Assembly (NCBI GenBank): GCA_049324835.1
Contig: JBMOMT010000072.1
Coordinates: 1-38,920 of the forward strand
DNA length: 38,920 bases
Origin: JBMOMT01 sp049324835
Lineage (GTDB): Bacteria; Chloroflexota; Anaerolineae; CAYNKW01
Reading direction: 5' to 3'
Part shown: piece by piece, positions 38,135 through 38,920 of the stretch
How the letters are laid out: every line of letters begins with the position of its first letter
Numbering within the stretch: position 1 is the stretch's first letter
Position numbers and translations under genes: made by a program
Notes under the pieces: generated by a model
What the model saw: only the letters and a program-made list of their open reading frames with translations
Told to the model about the DNA's origin: nothing
Database searches by the model: none

Positions 38135-38262
38135 TTTTTTGAATCCTGGTGCGATTGCCCTGTTTTTTCATCAGAGATGGACCCATTACATTCTCGCCGA
38201 GATAACAAGATAACCATATCACATCGGTTCCGGCGGTATGTGGTGAGCGTCGTGCGGACCCT

Positions 38263-38592
38263 GTGGGGCACGTGGGGTGTGGCCTGCGAGTGGAGCCGAA
38301 TCGGGGAGCAGACCCCTCGTGTCATGGGCGGCGCTGTGTTTTTGGCCCCCCATGCTCCTGCGGCGCTTCCCCCTGCCCATTCGCCAGAGCCTGTCCCGAG
38401 CTTGTCGAGGGACTCAGGGCAGGCCTGGGCTCCACCGGCCTCTTGACGGATGACGCCGGAGAGCCTGTACCGGGCAGCGTGGCCCGTCACCTGCCCTACG
38501 GGGAGACCCGCACCACACCCACCCCCAGGCCGGAGCCGACACCCACGTCCAGTAACCCCAACCAGCAATGCCCGGCCACCCGGACGACGTGA
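38263..38592 (+). pseudogene. Rhs-core scrap with inserted PELVEG repeat
   Basis: The open frame contains ACPELVEGLRAG from the 46-bp repeat, followed by LGSTGLLTDDAGEPVPGSVA and RHLPYGETR, an Rhs-core piece (DHLGST...YGETR). It then runs out in a Pro/Thr-rich tail. Nothing upstream resembles Rhs, so this is a decayed fragment. Confidence 0.6.
38385..38430. repeat. 46-bp PELVEG-type repeat, identical to 6856-6901
   Basis: All 46 bases from cagagcctgtcccgagcttg to gcaggcctgggc match the copy at 6856-6901, and both precede LGST of an Rhs core. Confidence 0.8.
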
Positions 38593-38738
38593 CCCGCGAG
38601 ATCGCCCAGCTTGCCCGTCGCCTGCTCGATGAGGGCAAAGTCGAGGACCCCAACCAGATCGCCTTTCTCTTTCCCAGCCTCAAGTATCGCGGCGCCATGT
38701 TGGATTCGGTGGCGGCGTCAAACGGACGGCCTTCGTAG
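38568..38738 (+). pseudogene. UvrD-like helicase fragment
   Basis: Reading from ATG at 38568 to TAG at 38736-38738 gives 56 residues. They include DVTREIAQLARRLLDEGKVE and DPNQIAFLFPSLKYRG. This matches my memory of the inter-motif region of UvrD/Rep-type helicases in this bacterial group (EDPNQIAFLFPSLK). The ends do not correspond to any domain border, so it is a gene scrap left by recombination, adjoining the Rhs scrap. Confidence 0.5.
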
Positions 38739-38795
38739 AGGCGGTCCGTGAGGGTGAGGGAATGGTGTTGATGATGATACCGCCGCAGGCAGACA

Positions 38796-38828
38796 AGACC
38801 TGTCGGGTTTCGAAAACCCGACAGGTCT
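38796..38828. repeat. 15-bp perfect hairpin of the CCTGTCGGGT family
   Basis: AGACCTGTCGGGTTT (38796-38810) and AAACCCGACAGGTCT (38814-38828) pair perfectly around CGA. Relatives lie at 13622-13672 and near 6470. It is probably a mobile palindromic repeat; a role as terminator is possible but no T-run follows. Confidence 0.7.
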
Positions 38829-38839
38829 GAAGAAAGCAC

Positions 38840-38869
38840 AGCGCCGCCCACCGAATCGCGGGCGGCGCT
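38840..38869. repeat. 10-bp perfect hairpin
   Basis: AGCGCCGCCC (38840-38849) pairs with GGGCGGCGCT (38860-38869). It follows the previous hairpin by 11 bases. The final 50 bases of the window show no gene. Confidence 0.55.
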
Positions 38870-38920
38870 GCAGTGACACCTGCTACCGAGGCAGATCTTG
38901 CTTGCGCCGTGGTTCACCTG

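Overview
The window looks like a high-GC chromosome segment from a member of the Chloroflexota, probably Anaerolineae or a relative. This is inference from several habits seen together: Rhs-core orphan cassettes, a NACHT-FGE protein, a dipeptide-type sugar ABC transporter with a Val/Glu/Lys-rich lipoprotein linker, and a dense population of short palindromic repeats, some of which sit inside coding sequence. No rRNA, tRNA or CRISPR array was seen.

Region 1 (1-9.7 kb, plus strand) is a mobile and toxin-rich patch. It opens with the last 37 codons of an IS5-type transposase. Three Rhs-core cassettes follow, each with a different C-terminal domain. The first ends in an unrecognised domain and is followed by a one-TM protein. 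The second ends in an HELAH metallopeptidase-like domain and is followed by a multi-TM protein. The third runs into a helical region of unknown function. A BrnT/antitoxin pair with a clear promoter lies between the second and third. Rhs copies 2 and 3 are broken by small repeat insertions. A fourth Rhs scrap lies at 38.3-38.6 kb, next to a UvrD-like helicase scrap.

Region 2 (9.7-13.6 kb, plus strand) holds a 151-aa protein and a 1090-aa NACHT NTPase with a C-terminal FGE/C-lectin-like domain. Both proteins carry the same Gly-rich ITGDH motif. The last 40 codons of the FGE domain look like the variable repeat of a diversity-generating retroelement target, and a 14-bp perfect hairpin follows. 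No reverse transcriptase or template repeat is visible, so retargeting would have to come from elsewhere.

Region 3 (13.7-33.7 kb, minus strand) is a tightly packed pectin/uronate catabolic locus. In transcription order it has: a LacI regulator; a lipoprotein binding protein, two permeases and two ATPases; GH88, GH105 and GH28 hydrolases; a PPC/DUF296 protein; an IolB/KduI-family isomerase; KduD; a UxuA-like mannonate dehydratase; KdgF; a PL22 oligogalacturonate lyase; an amidohydrolase; a zinc dehydrogenase; an aldo/keto reductase; and a UroD-family methyltransferase-like protein. The likely flow is import of pectic oligomers, cleavage to unsaturated uronates, and conversion through KdgF, the isomerase and KduD to 2-keto-3-deoxygluconate. 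KDG kinase and KDPG aldolase are not in the window.

Region 4 (34.2-37.9 kb, minus strand) is one 1221-aa regulator: LacI-type sugar sensor, GAF-like region, histidine kinase, degenerate receiver, intact receiver and AraC DNA-binding domain. It has its own sigma-70-like promoter and is probably a sugar sensor for the neighbouring locus.
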